Positions 45,664 through 56,222 are shown, counted from the first letter of the stretch. The stretch: 64,000 nucleotides of DNA from Vibrio ezurae NBRC 102218 (GCF_000467185.1 NZ_BATM01000038.1:1-64000); one strand, 5' to 3'. The notes: a model not told the origin generated them from the letters alone. Program-made: numbers and translations.

Positions 45664-46929
45664 TTAGGTGAAAATCATCAACATGATCTCGTAGAACACA
45701 ATCGCAAGCAATGCTCCGGCAGGTAGAGTGACGACCCAAGAGACGACGATGTTACGTACTACACCTAGATTTAGTGCTGCAATACCACGAGCAAACCCCA
45801 CGCCTAAAACAGCACCTACAAGGGTTTGAGTGGTTGAAATCGGTAGACCTGTACCAGAAGCCAGAACAACGGTACTTGCGGTTGCAAGCTGCGCTGCAAA
45901 ACCACGGCTTGGGGTTAATTCTGTAATACCAGTACCCACTGTCGACATTACTTTGTGACCCATAGTGGCAAGACCGACAACGATACCTACGCCACCAAGA
46001 GGAAGAATCCACCAAGCAATTTGAGTTTTCTCTGCAATTTCACCCATGTTGCTAATCGTAGCGACGATGGCTGACAATGGACCGATTGCGTTCGCAACAT
46101 CGTTAGAGCCATGAGCAAATGCCATTGCACAAGCAGTAATGACCATGAGTGTGCTAAAGACTTGCTCAACACCAGTAAAGCTATGTTCATGGTTTTTGCT
46201 ATCAAGCTTGAAACGCTTTTGGATGTAGAGATAACCAATCACCATTACAACTAAAGAGAGCACAATAGACCAAATCCATGCTTCAGTTGTCGATAGGTAT
46301 AAGCCAACGTGTTTTAGGCCTTTCTTAATGGTCACTAGTGAAATCACAATCGTGGTTAAGAACATATAGCCAGGTACATAACGTTTTGCGTTTTCTAACG
46401 GTTTATCGGTATTGAATATAAACTTTTGCGCACTGACAAAAATAAAATAGGCAAATAACCCCGATATAAACGGCGTAATGACCCAACTGCCCACAATGTT
46501 TTGTACCGAATGCCAGTCAACTGCATCAGAACCGACAGAGACGGTCGCAAAACCAATGATGGCACCAATGATGGAGTGGGTGGTTGATACAGGCCATCCC
46601 ATATAAGAGGCCACTAGTAACCAAGTACCCGCCGCCAGTAGGGCTGACATCATACCGAAAACAAGGAGATCCGGTGTATTGATAAACAGAGAGGTGTCAA
46701 TAACCCCTTTACGAATCGTGTCGGTAACTTCACCACCTGCAAGGTAAGCCCCTGCAAATTCAAAAATCATGGCGATGATAATCGCTTGTTTTACAGTTAA
46801 TGCTTTAGACCCTACAGAGGTGCCCATAGCATTAGCCACATCGTTGGCACCGATACCGATAGCCATCATAAAACCGAATACGGCAGCACAGATAAGAAGT
46901 ATAGTGCCGTAGTTAGCTAGAATATCCAT
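45664..46929 (-). CDS. pitA: Inorganic phosphate transporter, Pit family
   Basis: This is a 421-residue proton- or sodium-coupled phosphate permease of the inner membrane. The duplicated Pit signature is clear: GANDVANAMGTSVGS near 27 and GSNDVANAIGPLSAI near 273. About ten membrane segments are present. It lies 45 bases behind the DUF47 gene in one unit, the usual pairing, in which the PhoU-like protein is thought to modulate transport. Confidence 0.94.
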   Translation of the reverse strand: MDILANYGTILLICAAVFGFMMAIGIGANDVANAMGTSVGSKALTVKQAIIIAMIFEFAGAYLAGGEVTDTIRKGVIDTSLFINTPDLLVFGMMSALLAAGTWLLVASYMGWPVSTTHSIIGAIIGFATVSVGSDAVDWHSVQNIVGSWVITPFISGLFAYFIFVSAQKFIFNTDKPLENAKRYVPGYMFLTTIVISLVTIKKGLKHVGLYLSTTEAWIWSIVLSLVVMVIGYLYIQKRFKLDSKNHEHSFTGVEQVFSTLMVITACAMAFAHGSNDVANAIGPLSAIVATISNMGEIAEKTQIAWWILPLGGVGIVVGLATMGHKVMSTVGTGITELTPSRGFAAQLATASTVVLASGTGLPISTTQTLVGAVLGVGFARGIAALNLGVVRNIVVSWVVTLPAGALLAIVFYEIMLMIFT

Positions 46930-46974
46930 TAAATATCCTTTGATATTAATAAGTTGAAATGAGGTGGAGAATGA

Positions 46975-47655
46975 TTAGCTACGCGCTATCATCAACTCTA
47001 GACGAGCACAAACGCGCTGCGCTTGGTCCGCAATGCCTCCAACCCACTCGAGGATTTTGTACAAGAACATCACATCAATTGGATTATATTGATCTTCAAT
47101 TTCTCTGAGGCTTCGACGCAATTCAATCTGCATTTGGTCAGTATCATCTTCTATTCGATCGAGTTCATCGATCATCGATTCAACCAGTTCTGCTTCACGT
47201 CCTTTGAAGCCTGTTTCTAGCAGTTCATCTAACCCGTTAATTACCCTATACATTTGTCCGACAGCATCTAAGCAACGCTTAACGTATGCTAAGAAGTCTT
47301 CGTGCAAAGCTTCAGGTACAAGTAGATTTCGGCCTAGAACACGGCCACAGATATCTTTAGCAATATTTGCTACTTTATCTTGTTGAGTTAGTAATTCCAG
47401 CAGATCACCTCTATCAAAAGCCATAAATAGGCCTGTTGGTAGATGTAAACGAATCTGACGTTTGAGAGCATCAGCTTCTTTTTCTAGCGTAGAAATTTGT
47501 TGACGGTATTCTGCCGCCTTTTCCCAGTTGTTCGCATTTGACGCAGCAAAAAAGTCTGGCAAGAGTGATGCACACTCCTGGACCTTTGCTCCGTGCTGCT
47601 GCAACGGTTTTATCGGCGATTTTGCGAATAAACCAATGATGGTATTTACTGGCAT
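46975..47655 (-). CDS. DUF47 (PhoU-like) protein, TIGR00153 family
   Basis: This 226-residue all-helical protein has PhoU-like acidic patches (ETGFKGREAELVESMIDELDRIEDDTD, with DELDRIEDD the likely metal site). It is the first gene of the DUF47-pitA operon. It is likely a regulator or accessory of the phosphate permease, with exact action unknown. It is divergent from ygiF. Confidence 0.9.
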   Translation of the reverse strand: MPVNTIIGLFAKSPIKPLQQHGAKVQECASLLPDFFAASNANNWEKAAEYRQQISTLEKEADALKRQIRLHLPTGLFMAFDRGDLLELLTQQDKVANIAKDICGRVLGRNLLVPEALHEDFLAYVKRCLDAVGQMYRVINGLDELLETGFKGREAELVESMIDELDRIEDDTDQMQIELRRSLREIEDQYNPIDVMFLYKILEWVGGIADQAQRVCARLELMIARS

Positions 47656-47759
47656 ATTTGTATTGTCATGTGATTGTCATGCTGGGGTGTAACTATAATA
47701 GGTTTTTTTAGTATTAAAAGGGTTTATGTGATTTAAAATTGCACAAAAGGCATTTTTTT

Positions 47760-47775
47760 TGTGATTTAGATCAGC
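47760..47775. promoter_or_regulatory. Possible CRP site in the DUF47/ygiF spacer
   Basis: TGTGATTTAGATCAGC matches the CRP half-site TGTGA and the central AGATCA, with a weak second half. It lies about 68 bases before the ygiF start. Based on consensus matching by eye only. Confidence 0.35.
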
Positions 47776-47842
47776 TGAATGTCACTTGCTGACAAACTAA
47801 ATTCGATTTAATCTGCTATAGACAGTCGATTATGAGTGATTT

Positions 47843-49360
47843 ATGGAAACTGAAATAGAGCTGAAATTTTTTGTTTCGCCACAATTCTCTGAAGTATTAA
47901 AAGAGAAAATCCCCCAAAACAAAATCCTTCAACATAATAGCCGAGAACTGGGTAACATTTATTTTGATACTCCAGACAACTGGCTGCGAACCCACGATAT
48001 TGGTATGCGTATTCGTCGTTTCGACGATGTCTATGTACAAACGGTCAAAACATCAGGCCGAGTGGTCGCAGGTTTACACCAGCGTCCAGAGTACAATGCA
48101 GAACACACCAGTAACGATCCTGACCTTGCTTTGCATCCAGAAACCATCTGGCCAGATGGGCGTACTGTTGAAGAGTTAGCCTCGCAACTACAACCTTTAT
48201 TCGCGACAAACTTTACTCGTGAACTCTGGTTAGTCGGTATGCCTGATGGTAGCCAAGTTGAAGTGGCCTTTGATCAGGGTGAAGTTGTTGCATCCGAGAA
48301 GTCTTCGACAATTTGTGAAGTTGAGCTGGAATTAAAGTCTGGTCAAACAGATGCTTTATTTACTTTAGCCAGACAACTGTGTGAAGACGGCGGCATGCGT
48401 CTTGGTAATTTAAGCAAGGCGGCAAGAGGCTATCGATTAGCACAAGGTTTTACGGGCAGTGAACCTAAACACTTGGGCTTGGTGGATGTAGCGGTGCAAG
48501 ACAGCGTTGAAGAGTGCTTTATTAAGTCTCTGGAGCATGCATTGTCTCATTGGTTGTATCACGAACAAGCGTATGTTGAAGCGCCCTCAATGGCCTGTCT
48601 TAATGAAATTTGCTATTCGTTGAGTTTTGTAAGACAAACCTTATCCGTATTTGGCGGAATTGTACCTCGACGAGCCAGCGCTATATTAAGACAAGAATTA
48701 AAATGGCTAGAGCAAGAGTTGCTGTGGGTACAAGCTGCTGACTATCTTGATGATCTGACTGAGGATAAAGGGCATGCATTGCGTAAGCTGGATACTCAGA
48801 AGACGTTAGTGAAGCAGCTTAAAAGAGTAAGAGCGGATCTATCCACAGAAGAGGATGTATTACAATTACTTGAATCTTCTCGATATACTGGCGTTATTCT
48901 CGATCTAAGCCGTTGGGTGCTGACTAAGGGTTGGCAACCATTCTTAGATACTAAAGCCAGTAAGAAAATGTCAGGAAACCTAGTTTCGTTTGCGCAAGAT
49001 CAACTGGATCGTACCTGGGCAGAAATGGTCAGTGCTTTTCCTATTGAACAAACTTTAACGTCGAAAGACTATATAGAAGAGCACTATCATCTTAAGCGTT
49101 GTTTATTCTCCGGAATCTGCTTTGCGGCATTATTTGATGCCGAACCTCGTCAATCTTTCCGATTGCCGTGGGCTGACTTAGCGCAAGGGATAGATGATCT
49201 GTTAATGCTTGAGCCTGTGTTTCAATTAGTGGATCAACTGCAAGGTGAAGAGCAAGATCAATTGCAACGTTGGTTGGAGCGTCAACAAGCTTCTATTTTA
49301 TATGCCATGGAACAAACTCGAGCAATGTGTATGGAAGCGCGCCCATACTGGAAAAGCTAG
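47843..49360 (+). CDS. ygiF: Inorganic triphosphatase, CYTH-CHAD protein YgiF
   Basis: This 505-residue protein has an N-terminal CYTH domain with the METEIELKF (ExExK) motif that binds triphosphate and metal, and a C-terminal CHAD helical domain (about 205-500) that binds polyphosphate. E. coli YgiF hydrolyses inorganic triphosphate. It lies upstream of glnE as in E. coli, with a terminator in the 122-base gap. Confidence 0.92.
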   Translation: METEIELKFFVSPQFSEVLKEKIPQNKILQHNSRELGNIYFDTPDNWLRTHDIGMRIRRFDDVYVQTVKTSGRVVAGLHQRPEYNAEHTSNDPDLALHPETIWPDGRTVEELASQLQPLFATNFTRELWLVGMPDGSQVEVAFDQGEVVASEKSSTICEVELELKSGQTDALFTLARQLCEDGGMRLGNLSKAARGYRLAQGFTGSEPKHLGLVDVAVQDSVEECFIKSLEHALSHWLYHEQAYVEAPSMACLNEICYSLSFVRQTLSVFGGIVPRRASAILRQELKWLEQELLWVQAADYLDDLTEDKGHALRKLDTQKTLVKQLKRVRADLSTEEDVLQLLESSRYTGVILDLSRWVLTKGWQPFLDTKASKKMSGNLVSFAQDQLDRTWAEMVSAFPIEQTLTSKDYIEEHYHLKRCLFSGICFAALFDAEPRQSFRLPWADLAQGIDDLLMLEPVFQLVDQLQGEEQDQLQRWLERQQASILYAMEQTRAMCMEARPYWKS

Positions 49361-49406
49361 CGGCTAGCCTTTTATCTAGCACCGCTACCTCTTATTTCCG
49401 AAATAG

Positions 49407-49435
49407 AGCGCTTGCCCTTGGGTTAGCGCTTTTTT
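49407..49435 (+). terminator. Terminator between ygiF and glnE
   Basis: AGCGCTTGCCC / GGGTTAGCGCT folds into a stem followed by six T residues. Confidence 0.8.
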
Positions 49436-49482
49436 ATGCTTTATACACGCCCTCCTTCTTTTGAACGCAATAATGGATTTTT

Positions 49483-52344
49483 ATGCTTCTCAATTCAGAA
49501 CACGCCACCGTTAGATATCAGCAACTGACCAGTAAGTTTCCTTTTGTCACTGAGCAGTGGCCTACGCAAAGGCTTGAAGAACTTAATAAAGTCGTGAATT
49601 TTAGCGCTTTTATTTTCAATCGATTGCTGTGTGATGAAGCCCTGCTATTAAAGCTTCCTGAGATGTTGCAAAGTGAACAGCGCTGTCTCAATTATCGAAC
49701 TGATCTACATGCTCAACTGGCGGCCTGTCAGGATGAAAATCAAGTGATGAAGGTGCTCAGAGACTTTCGCAATCATGAGATTATTACGATCGCATGGAGA
49801 GACATCGTTGCCAGTTGGCCTATTGAGCAGAGTTTAGAGCATGTCTCTGTGCTGGCTGAGGCGATGATTTTTGAAAGCTACGCTTGGCATTATGCTGATT
49901 GTTGTAAATTATGGGGCACACCGAAAGGCTCTGATGGTTCCGATCAGCCAATGTTAGTGATTGGTATGGGGAAACTGGGTGGTGGCGAATTAAATTTCTC
50001 ATCCGATATCGACCTTATTTTTACCTATCCAGAAAATGGCGAAACGGAAGGGGCGAGACGCCCTATAGCTAACGCACAATTTTTTACTCGACTGGGTCAG
50101 CGCTTGATTAAGTCTTTGGATCAGAACACGTTGGATGGCTTTTGTTATCGGGTAGATATGCGTTTACGCCCGTTTGGTGAAAGTGGCCCACTGGTGATGA
50201 GCTTTGCCGCACTGGAAGATTACTATCAAGAACAAGGGCGTGATTGGGAGCGCTATGCGATGGTTAAAGCTCGGGTGATGGGGCGAGAAATGTATCCGCA
50301 ATATCAAGAGCTTCGTCAGATGTTGCGCCCATTTGTGTTCCGTCGCTACATTGATTTCAGTGCCATTCAATCACTGCGTCGTATGAAAGCAATGATTCGT
50401 AGCGAAGTGCGCCGTCGAGGGCTAACCAATAATATTAAGTTGGGGCCGGGTGGCATTCGTGAGATCGAGTTTATTGCGCAAGTCTTTCAATTGATTCGTG
50501 GAGGTCGAGAGCCGAGCTTACGTGGTCGAGGCTTGCTTGAAACCTTACACGCCATTCAACAGCAGCAGTTATTAGAACCTAGTGATGTCGATGGAATGAT
50601 GTCAGCGTATCGCTTTTTGCGTCGTCTTGAGAACTTACTGCAAGCGATGGAAGACAAGCAAACTCAAACACTTCCTGATGATGAAGACAATCAACGCAAG
50701 CTTGCCTTAGTGATGGGCTTTGAGCAGTATTGCGATCTGCAAGCTGAACTCAGTCGACATATGGGGAATGTGCACAGTGTTTTTGAAGAGTTGATTGGAG
50801 ATGAAGAAGAGCACGGTCAAAGTATTGATCCCGTTTATATGGAGCTATGGAGCTTAGCGAAAGATCCAGAACAAGTGCAGGGGATCTTGCAAGAGTTGTC
50901 CCTTGATGTAAAAGAGAAGGATCTTTCCGATCTTTCTAATAGTGTGTGCCATTTTAAATCCGAGCTAACGAAGAAAACATTAGGGCCAAGAGGGAGAGAG
51001 GTCATTAGGCACTTAATGCCTAAGTTGTTATATACAGTATTCTCTCATCCTGAAGGAGAGTTTGGCTTAGAGCGAGTGCTAACGGTGCTGGCAAAAATAG
51101 TCACTCGAACAACTTACCTTGAACTGCTTGATGAACATCCAGCCGCGTTAGAACAACTGATTAGACTGTGTACCGCAAGTCCTATGATCACTGAGCTATT
51201 AGGGCGTTATCCTATTTTGCTGGATGAGTTGCTGGATCCACAGCAGTTGTACAAGCCAGTTGAGTTAAGTAGCTATAAATCAGAACTGCGAGATTATTTG
51301 GCTCGTATCCCTGAAGAGGATATGGAGCAACAGATGGAAGCACTGCGTCAATTTAAACAAACCTGCATTTTACGTATTGCGGCTGCGGATATCGCAGGGG
51401 TATTGCCGGTGATGCAAGTCAGTGACCACTTAACGTATTTAGCCGAAGCCATTGTCGAGCAGGTCATCAACCAAGCATGGCGTCAAATGGCGGCGAAATA
51501 TGGAGAACCTAATCACCTTGAAGGTCGTGAAGGCCGAGGGTTTGCGGTGCTTGGCTACGGAAAAGTGGGTGGCTGGGAGTTAGGCTATAACTCTGATTTA
51601 GATATTGTATTTGTGCACGATTGTCCATTATCAGCCTATACCGATGGTGAGAAATCTATTGATGGCCGACAGTTCTATCTTCGCCTTGCACAAAGGATCA
51701 CACACCTATTTTCAACACGTACAGCCTCAGGAATCCTCTACGAAATCGATACTCGTTTAAGACCGTCAGGGGCATCAGGATTAATGGTAAGCCCAATTGA
51801 TTCGTATGAAGAATATCAACTGACAGAAGCTTGGACTTGGGAGCATCAAGCTCTGGTGCGTGCCCGACCTATATACGGCGATGCCTTATTGGTGGATGCA
51901 TTTGCTAAGGTCAGAAATAAGGTGCTTTGCATTGCGCGTGATGCGCAGCAGTTGCGCAGTGAGGTGGTCAAAATGCGAGAGAAAATGCGTGATCATCTTG
52001 GCGGTAAAGAAAAAGATCGCTTTATGCTAAAACAAGATCCGGGCGGAATCACCGATATTGAATTTTTGACCCAATATTGGGTGCTGAACTACGCACATCA
52101 GCACACTCGCCTGACAAAATGGTCTGACAATGTTCGTATCCTAGATAGCCTTGTTGAAGTGAACTTACTTTCAGCACCGCAAGCGAAGATATTGGCTGAG
52201 GCGTATACCTCTATGAGAAATGAAATCCATAGACGTAATCTTCTTAATTTAGATGCGAATGTGGCGCAAGATAAGTTCGTAGAACAGCGTGAGCTGGTCA
52301 GCGACCTGTGGTCTGAATGGATGCTAGATACGCAACCGAGATAA
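49483..52344 (+). CDS. glnE: Bifunctional glutamine synthetase adenylyltransferase/removase GlnE
   Basis: GlnE adds or removes AMP on glutamine synthetase according to nitrogen state. The 953-residue length is standard. Two nucleotidyltransferase domains are visible: GMGKLGGGELNFSSDIDLIF near 163 (removase) and GYGKVGGWELGYNSDLDIVF near 688 (adenylylation), each with the metal-binding DxD, linked by helical PII-responsive regions. It is upstream of hldE, as in E. coli. Confidence 0.97.
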   Translation: MLLNSEHATVRYQQLTSKFPFVTEQWPTQRLEELNKVVNFSAFIFNRLLCDEALLLKLPEMLQSEQRCLNYRTDLHAQLAACQDENQVMKVLRDFRNHEIITIAWRDIVASWPIEQSLEHVSVLAEAMIFESYAWHYADCCKLWGTPKGSDGSDQPMLVIGMGKLGGGELNFSSDIDLIFTYPENGETEGARRPIANAQFFTRLGQRLIKSLDQNTLDGFCYRVDMRLRPFGESGPLVMSFAALEDYYQEQGRDWERYAMVKARVMGREMYPQYQELRQMLRPFVFRRYIDFSAIQSLRRMKAMIRSEVRRRGLTNNIKLGPGGIREIEFIAQVFQLIRGGREPSLRGRGLLETLHAIQQQQLLEPSDVDGMMSAYRFLRRLENLLQAMEDKQTQTLPDDEDNQRKLALVMGFEQYCDLQAELSRHMGNVHSVFEELIGDEEEHGQSIDPVYMELWSLAKDPEQVQGILQELSLDVKEKDLSDLSNSVCHFKSELTKKTLGPRGREVIRHLMPKLLYTVFSHPEGEFGLERVLTVLAKIVTRTTYLELLDEHPAALEQLIRLCTASPMITELLGRYPILLDELLDPQQLYKPVELSSYKSELRDYLARIPEEDMEQQMEALRQFKQTCILRIAAADIAGVLPVMQVSDHLTYLAEAIVEQVINQAWRQMAAKYGEPNHLEGREGRGFAVLGYGKVGGWELGYNSDLDIVFVHDCPLSAYTDGEKSIDGRQFYLRLAQRITHLFSTRTASGILYEIDTRLRPSGASGLMVSPIDSYEEYQLTEAWTWEHQALVRARPIYGDALLVDAFAKVRNKVLCIARDAQQLRSEVVKMREKMRDHLGGKEKDRFMLKQDPGGITDIEFLTQYWVLNYAHQHTRLTKWSDNVRILDSLVEVNLLSAPQAKILAEAYTSMRNEIHRRNLLNLDANVAQDKFVEQRELVSDLWSEWMLDTQPR

Positions 52345-52451
52345 CGAACAATGTTAAATTGCTCAAAAGCTTAGCATTGCTTTGATATATCTTTAGCTAT
52401 GCTAGAATTGAAAGCAAAAATTGAAAGTAAAAATAATTATGTGGAGTCGTT

Positions 52452-53882
52452 ATGAAACCAATCTTGCCTGATTATAGCGAGGCGGATGTCCTTATTGTTG
52501 GTGATGTGATGCTTGACCGTTATTGGTACGGTCCAACAGGTCGAATCTCGCCTGAAGCACCTGTGCCAGTAGTTAAGGTTGAAAATAACGAAGAGCGTCC
52601 AGGTGGTGCGGCTAACGTTGCGATGAATATCGCGGCATTAGGGGGCGCTTCGCACTTGATCGGTCTCACCGGTGACGATGAACCTGCTCGCGTATTAACT
52701 GAAAAGTTAAGTGCATTGAACGTGCAGTGTGACTTTATTTCTTTACCTGACTATCCAACCATCACTAAATTGCGTGTGATGAGTCGAGGTCAGCAACTTA
52801 TTCGTTTAGATTTTGAAGACAAATTTGAGAATATCGACTCTCAAAAAGTACTGTCGCGTCTAGACAGTTCTTTGCAAAGCAGCAAAGCCATTATCTTGTC
52901 TGATTATGCGAAAGGAGCGCTAGAGCACTCTAAATCCATGATTGAAAAAGCAAGAAAAGCAGGCGTGCCGGTTTTTGTTGATCCGAAAGGTGCGGATTTT
53001 GAGCGCTATCGCGGTGCAACACTATTGACCCCAAATATGTCAGAGTTTGAGTGTGTTGTTGGTCCAATTAAAGATGATCAGCAATTGGCAGAAAAGGGAT
53101 TAGAACTGATTGAAAAGTTCGATTTAGAAGCCTTGCTAGTGACTCGCAGTGAGCACGGTATGACGCTATTACGTCGAGGTCTTCCTCCATTCCACCTTCC
53201 GACTCAAGCACAAGAAGTGTATGACGTTACTGGTGCGGGTGATACGGTAATTTCAGTATTGGCTGCTTCCGTTGCGGCGGGTAAACGTTTAGACGAAGCG
53301 TGTGCGCTGGCGAATGCCGCAGCGGGCGTTGTAGTGGGTAAACTGGGTACATCTACATTATCGACCATTGAACTTGCCGAAGCTATGCATGGTTCACAAG
53401 ACACTGATTTTGGTGTGATTGGCGAACAAGCACTGATTGCCGCAGTGAAAAAGATGCAAGCTAAGGGTGAGCGAGTCGTTATGACTAATGGCTGTTTTGA
53501 TATTTTACATGCCGGTCATGTGTCGTACCTAAACCACGCTGCGGGATTGGGCGATCGCTTAATTGTTGCAGTCAATACCGATGATTCAGTGAAACGTCTA
53601 AAAGGTCCTGCAAGACCTGTTAACCCAACCGATCGTCGTATGGCGGTTCTAGCAGGATTAGGCGCAGTAGATTGGGTGGTGCCATTTTCAGAAGACACAC
53701 CACAAAGGTTGATTGCTGAAGTTCTGCCTGACTTATTAGTCAAAGGCGGTGATTATAAGCCTGAAGAAATTGCGGGTGGAGAAGAAGTGATTGCTGCGGG
53801 CGGACGAGTCGAAGTGCTTAATTTTGAAAATGGTTGTTCAACGACGGAAATCATTGAAGCTATCAAAGGCGGAAAAGAGTAA
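52452..53882 (+). CDS. hldE: Bifunctional heptose kinase/adenylyltransferase HldE
   Basis: HldE makes ADP-heptose for the lipopolysaccharide core. The 476-residue protein joins a ribokinase-like kinase ([17 protein letters not shown] near 51, catalytic [13 protein letters not shown] near 258) to a nucleotidyltransferase domain with [16 protein letters not shown] near 345. The start ATG follows GGAG. Downstream lie a heptamer repeat and a terminator. Confidence 0.97.
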   Translation: MKPILPDYSEADVLIVGDVMLDRYWYGPTGRISPEAPVPVVKVENNEERPGGAANVAMNIAALGGASHLIGLTGDDEPARVLTEKLSALNVQCDFISLPDYPTITKLRVMSRGQQLIRLDFEDKFENIDSQKVLSRLDSSLQSSKAIILSDYAKGALEHSKSMIEKARKAGVPVFVDPKGADFERYRGATLLTPNMSEFECVVGPIKDDQQLAEKGLELIEKFDLEALLVTRSEHGMTLLRRGLPPFHLPTQAQEVYDVTGAGDTVISVLAASVAAGKRLDEACALANAAAGVVVGKLGTSTLSTIELAEAMHGSQDTDFGVIGEQALIAAVKKMQAKGERVVMTNGCFDILHAGHVSYLNHAAGLGDRLIVAVNTDDSVKRLKGPARPVNPTDRRMAVLAGLGAVDWVVPFSEDTPQRLIAEVLPDLLVKGGDYKPEEIAGGEEVIAAGGRVEVLNFENGCSTTEIIEAIKGGKE

Positions 53883-53887
53883 TTTTT

Positions 53888-53929
53888 TAGAAGCTAGAAG
53901 CTAGAAGCTAGAAGCTAGAAGCTAGAAGG
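53888..53929. repeat. TAGAAGC heptamer tandem repeat
   Basis: Five perfect TAGAAGC units and a sixth with one change run from 5 bases past the hldE stop to just before the terminator. I recall TAGAAGC runs in other vibrio intergenic regions. The copy number may vary between strains. Confidence 0.92.
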
Positions 53930-53944
53930 CGGATATCGCCGTCA

Positions 53945-53981
53945 TAAAAAAAGGCTAGTCATTTGACTAGCCTTTTTTTTT
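53945..53981. terminator. Bidirectional terminator between hldE and tolC
   Basis: AAAAAAAGGCTAGTC / GACTAGCCTTTTTTT with an ATTT loop serves both convergent genes. Confidence 0.94.
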
Positions 53982-54000
53982 GTTCTTATTTTGCAATCAC

Positions 54001-55317
54001 TTAAGACGATTTAGATTCTGCAGGTGCAGGTTTTAAGCCATCGTTGATGTCTAAAATATCTTGTTCGCTTAGTGTACCCACGGCTTCTTTTAATTGAAGT
54101 ACGCTGATGATGTAGTTGTAACGAGCATCAGATAGGTTGCGTTTTGCTTCAAATACGCGACGGGTAAAGTCCAACACATCAACAACAGTACGTGAACCTA
54201 CTTCATAGCCAGTTTCAACCGCAGATAGTGCGGACTCGGCAGAGACTAGAGACTGTTCAAATGCACGGATAGAGCCGATGGTGGCGTCAATATTGTTATT
54301 TGATGCACGAACCGTTTTAACCACTGAACGATATGACGCTTCTAGATCTTCACTTACAGCAACGTAATCGTATTCGGCTTGTTTTACTTGAGAGGTAACG
54401 CTACCACCAGTATACAATGGAACAGAAAGGTTAATACCTAGGTTGTATTTAGTGTCGTCAACATCAGTACCACTGATTTCACCGTTACCGTATCCTGCAT
54501 CTGCATTAAACGTCAGTGAAGGTAGATGGCCTGAGCTTGCTAAACGGATGTTGTCTCTTGCGATATCTTGATTGATACGAGCCGCAAGTAAACTTAGGTT
54601 TTCTTGTTGTGCTTGTTCGACCAATGCTTCGTTTGTTTTGTCTGATTTAGCGGCAGAGAAACGTTTAATATCAAGGATATCTAGGTTCTTATGACCTGTA
54701 CCTGTAATTTCGCGTAGTGATTCATAACTGTTCACTAAAGCATTTCTTGCGGTAACTTCTTCCGCGAGTACGCTATCGTATTCAGCTTGCGCTTCATGGA
54801 CGTTAGTAATCGCAGATAGACCAACATCAAAGCGTTGCTTTTCTTGATCTAACTGACGTTCAACAGCACTTTTTTCTGCTTGAACAAACTCAAGAGTATC
54901 TTTAGCTCTTAACACTTCAAAATAAGCCGTTGCAGTACGAAGAATGAGATCTTGCTGTTTTGCTGCATAGGCTGAATCTGCTTGGCGTGCTTGCTTCTCT
55001 GAAGTTTCAAGTGCAACCCAGCTTGAGCGTTGGTAAAGCTCTTGGCTTAGGCCCACACCTGCTTGAAAAGCGTTTGTTCTTGCGCCAGTGTAACCTTCAC
55101 CATAATCATAAGAAGCGGTTAGGTTAATTTGCGGAAGTAAGGAGCTGCGTGATGAGCTAATAGACTCGAAAGCTGCATCGCGTTGAGCAGCCGAGCGTAA
55201 CAGCTGAGGATCACTATTTTTCGCTTGATTATAAACATCAGCTAGGTTTTCTGCATAGGCTGATAAAGACAGACCGCACAGAGAAGCTGAGATAAAGATG
55301 GACAGCGCTTTCTTCAT
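54001..55317 (-). CDS. tolC: Outer-membrane efflux channel TolC
   Basis: TolC is the trimeric outer-membrane channel for drug efflux pumps and type I secretion. The 438-residue protein has a signal peptide (MKKALSIFISASLCGLSLSA), then two internally repeated helical/strand halves (YNQAKNSDPQLLRSAAQRDAA near 30; PLYTGGSVTSQVKQAEYDY near 296). It ends shortly after VGTLSEQDI. It is divergent from nudF, as in E. coli. Confidence 0.95.
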   Translation of the reverse strand: MKKALSIFISASLCGLSLSAYAENLADVYNQAKNSDPQLLRSAAQRDAAFESISSSRSSLLPQINLTASYDYGEGYTGARTNAFQAGVGLSQELYQRSSWVALETSEKQARQADSAYAAKQQDLILRTATAYFEVLRAKDTLEFVQAEKSAVERQLDQEKQRFDVGLSAITNVHEAQAEYDSVLAEEVTARNALVNSYESLREITGTGHKNLDILDIKRFSAAKSDKTNEALVEQAQQENLSLLAARINQDIARDNIRLASSGHLPSLTFNADAGYGNGEISGTDVDDTKYNLGINLSVPLYTGGSVTSQVKQAEYDYVAVSEDLEASYRSVVKTVRASNNNIDATIGSIRAFEQSLVSAESALSAVETGYEVGSRTVVDVLDFTRRVFEAKRNLSDARYNYIISVLQLKEAVGTLSEQDILDINDGLKPAPAESKSS

Positions 55318-55390
55318 TGTCGTAACTCTTCCTGCTACTTAAATTTATATTTAATTGTTTAGGATATAGGTATTGGTTTGAATTTGAACT

Positions 55391-55435
55391 GTTTTTACAC
55401 AGTTTTACACAGCATCCTATACAGTGTCGTATAGG
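55391..55435. promoter_or_regulatory. Palindrome and direct repeat in the tolC/nudF spacer
   Basis: The palindrome CCTATAC-N6-GTATAGG (55416-55435) sits beside a direct repeat (GTTTTTACACA then GTTTTACACA, 55391-55411), about 75-120 bases before the tolC start. It looks like an operator for a dimeric regulator of tolC. The regulator is unknown. Confidence 0.45.
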
Positions 55436-55583
55436 GTACTACAAAAAACAATAATATGGCTATTGTTACCTGTTTTGTTTAATAAATACAGTTCATTATC
55501 TGTACATACGGTGTAATTCTTATCCATGATAATTAGCCATGACCTAAAATCCATTGTCATTCATTGATTAAAAGAGAATGTGT

Positions 55584-56222
55584 ATGTTTAACCCTAGCTC
55601 GTACCCTACATTTCACAACAAAGATGTTGAAGTTATTGAAAAAAGAACTCTGTTTCGAGGGTTCTTCTCCCTTACTCAGGTGAAGTTTCGTCATCGCTTA
55701 TTTGCTGGAGGTTGGAGTGAAGAGATCGAACGAGAGCTATTTGAGCGAGGGCATGCAGTGGCGATTCTACCTTATGATCCGGTTACTGATCAGCTTGTTA
55801 TGGTTGAACAAATACGTGTAGGTGCATTGGGTGATACGCGACCATGGCAGCTGGAAGTGGTGGCTGGAATGCTAGATAAAGACGGTGAAAACCCGCTGGA
55901 TGTGGCGAAAAGAGAGTCAGTAGAAGAAGCTGGGTTGGAGGTGAAATCTATTGAGCATATTAGTGGGTATTACCCTTCAGCTGGGGGCTGCTCTGAACGT
56001 ATAGAATTGTATATTGGTCAGATAGACGCTCCATTATCAGGAGGCTTTTTTGGCTTAGAGTCGGAAGGGGAAGATATCCGAGTACACGTCCTAAATAGAG
56101 AAGAGGCTTACCAATTAGTGAAAAATGGTACAATCGAGAACGCAGCATCCATCATAACAATTCAGTGGTTGATGTTGAATCATCAACAACTGAGGCAGCA
56201 ATGGTTAACTCAAGAAAAATAA
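55584..56222 (+). CDS. nudF: ADP-ribose pyrophosphatase NudF
   Basis: This Nudix hydrolase splits ADP-ribose to AMP and ribose-5-phosphate. It has 212 residues from ATG 55584, chosen because GAGA lies 6 bases upstream; ATG 55578 is too close to it. The Nudix box is GMLDKDGENPLDVAKRESVEE near 98, with one residue more between G and E than the textbook spacing. It overlaps yqiB by 22 bases. Confidence 0.93.
   Translation: MFNPSSYPTFHNKDVEVIEKRTLFRGFFSLTQVKFRHRLFAGGWSEEIERELFERGHAVAILPYDPVTDQLVMVEQIRVGALGDTRPWQLEVVAGMLDKDGENPLDVAKRESVEEAGLEVKSIEHISGYYPSAGGCSERIELYIGQIDAPLSGGFFGLESEGEDIRVHVLNREEAYQLVKNGTIENAASIITIQWLMLNHQQLRQQWLTQEK

Noticed and set aside
53888-53929. CRISPR array
   Set aside because: The 7-base units have no spacers between them and no cas genes are present anywhere in the window.
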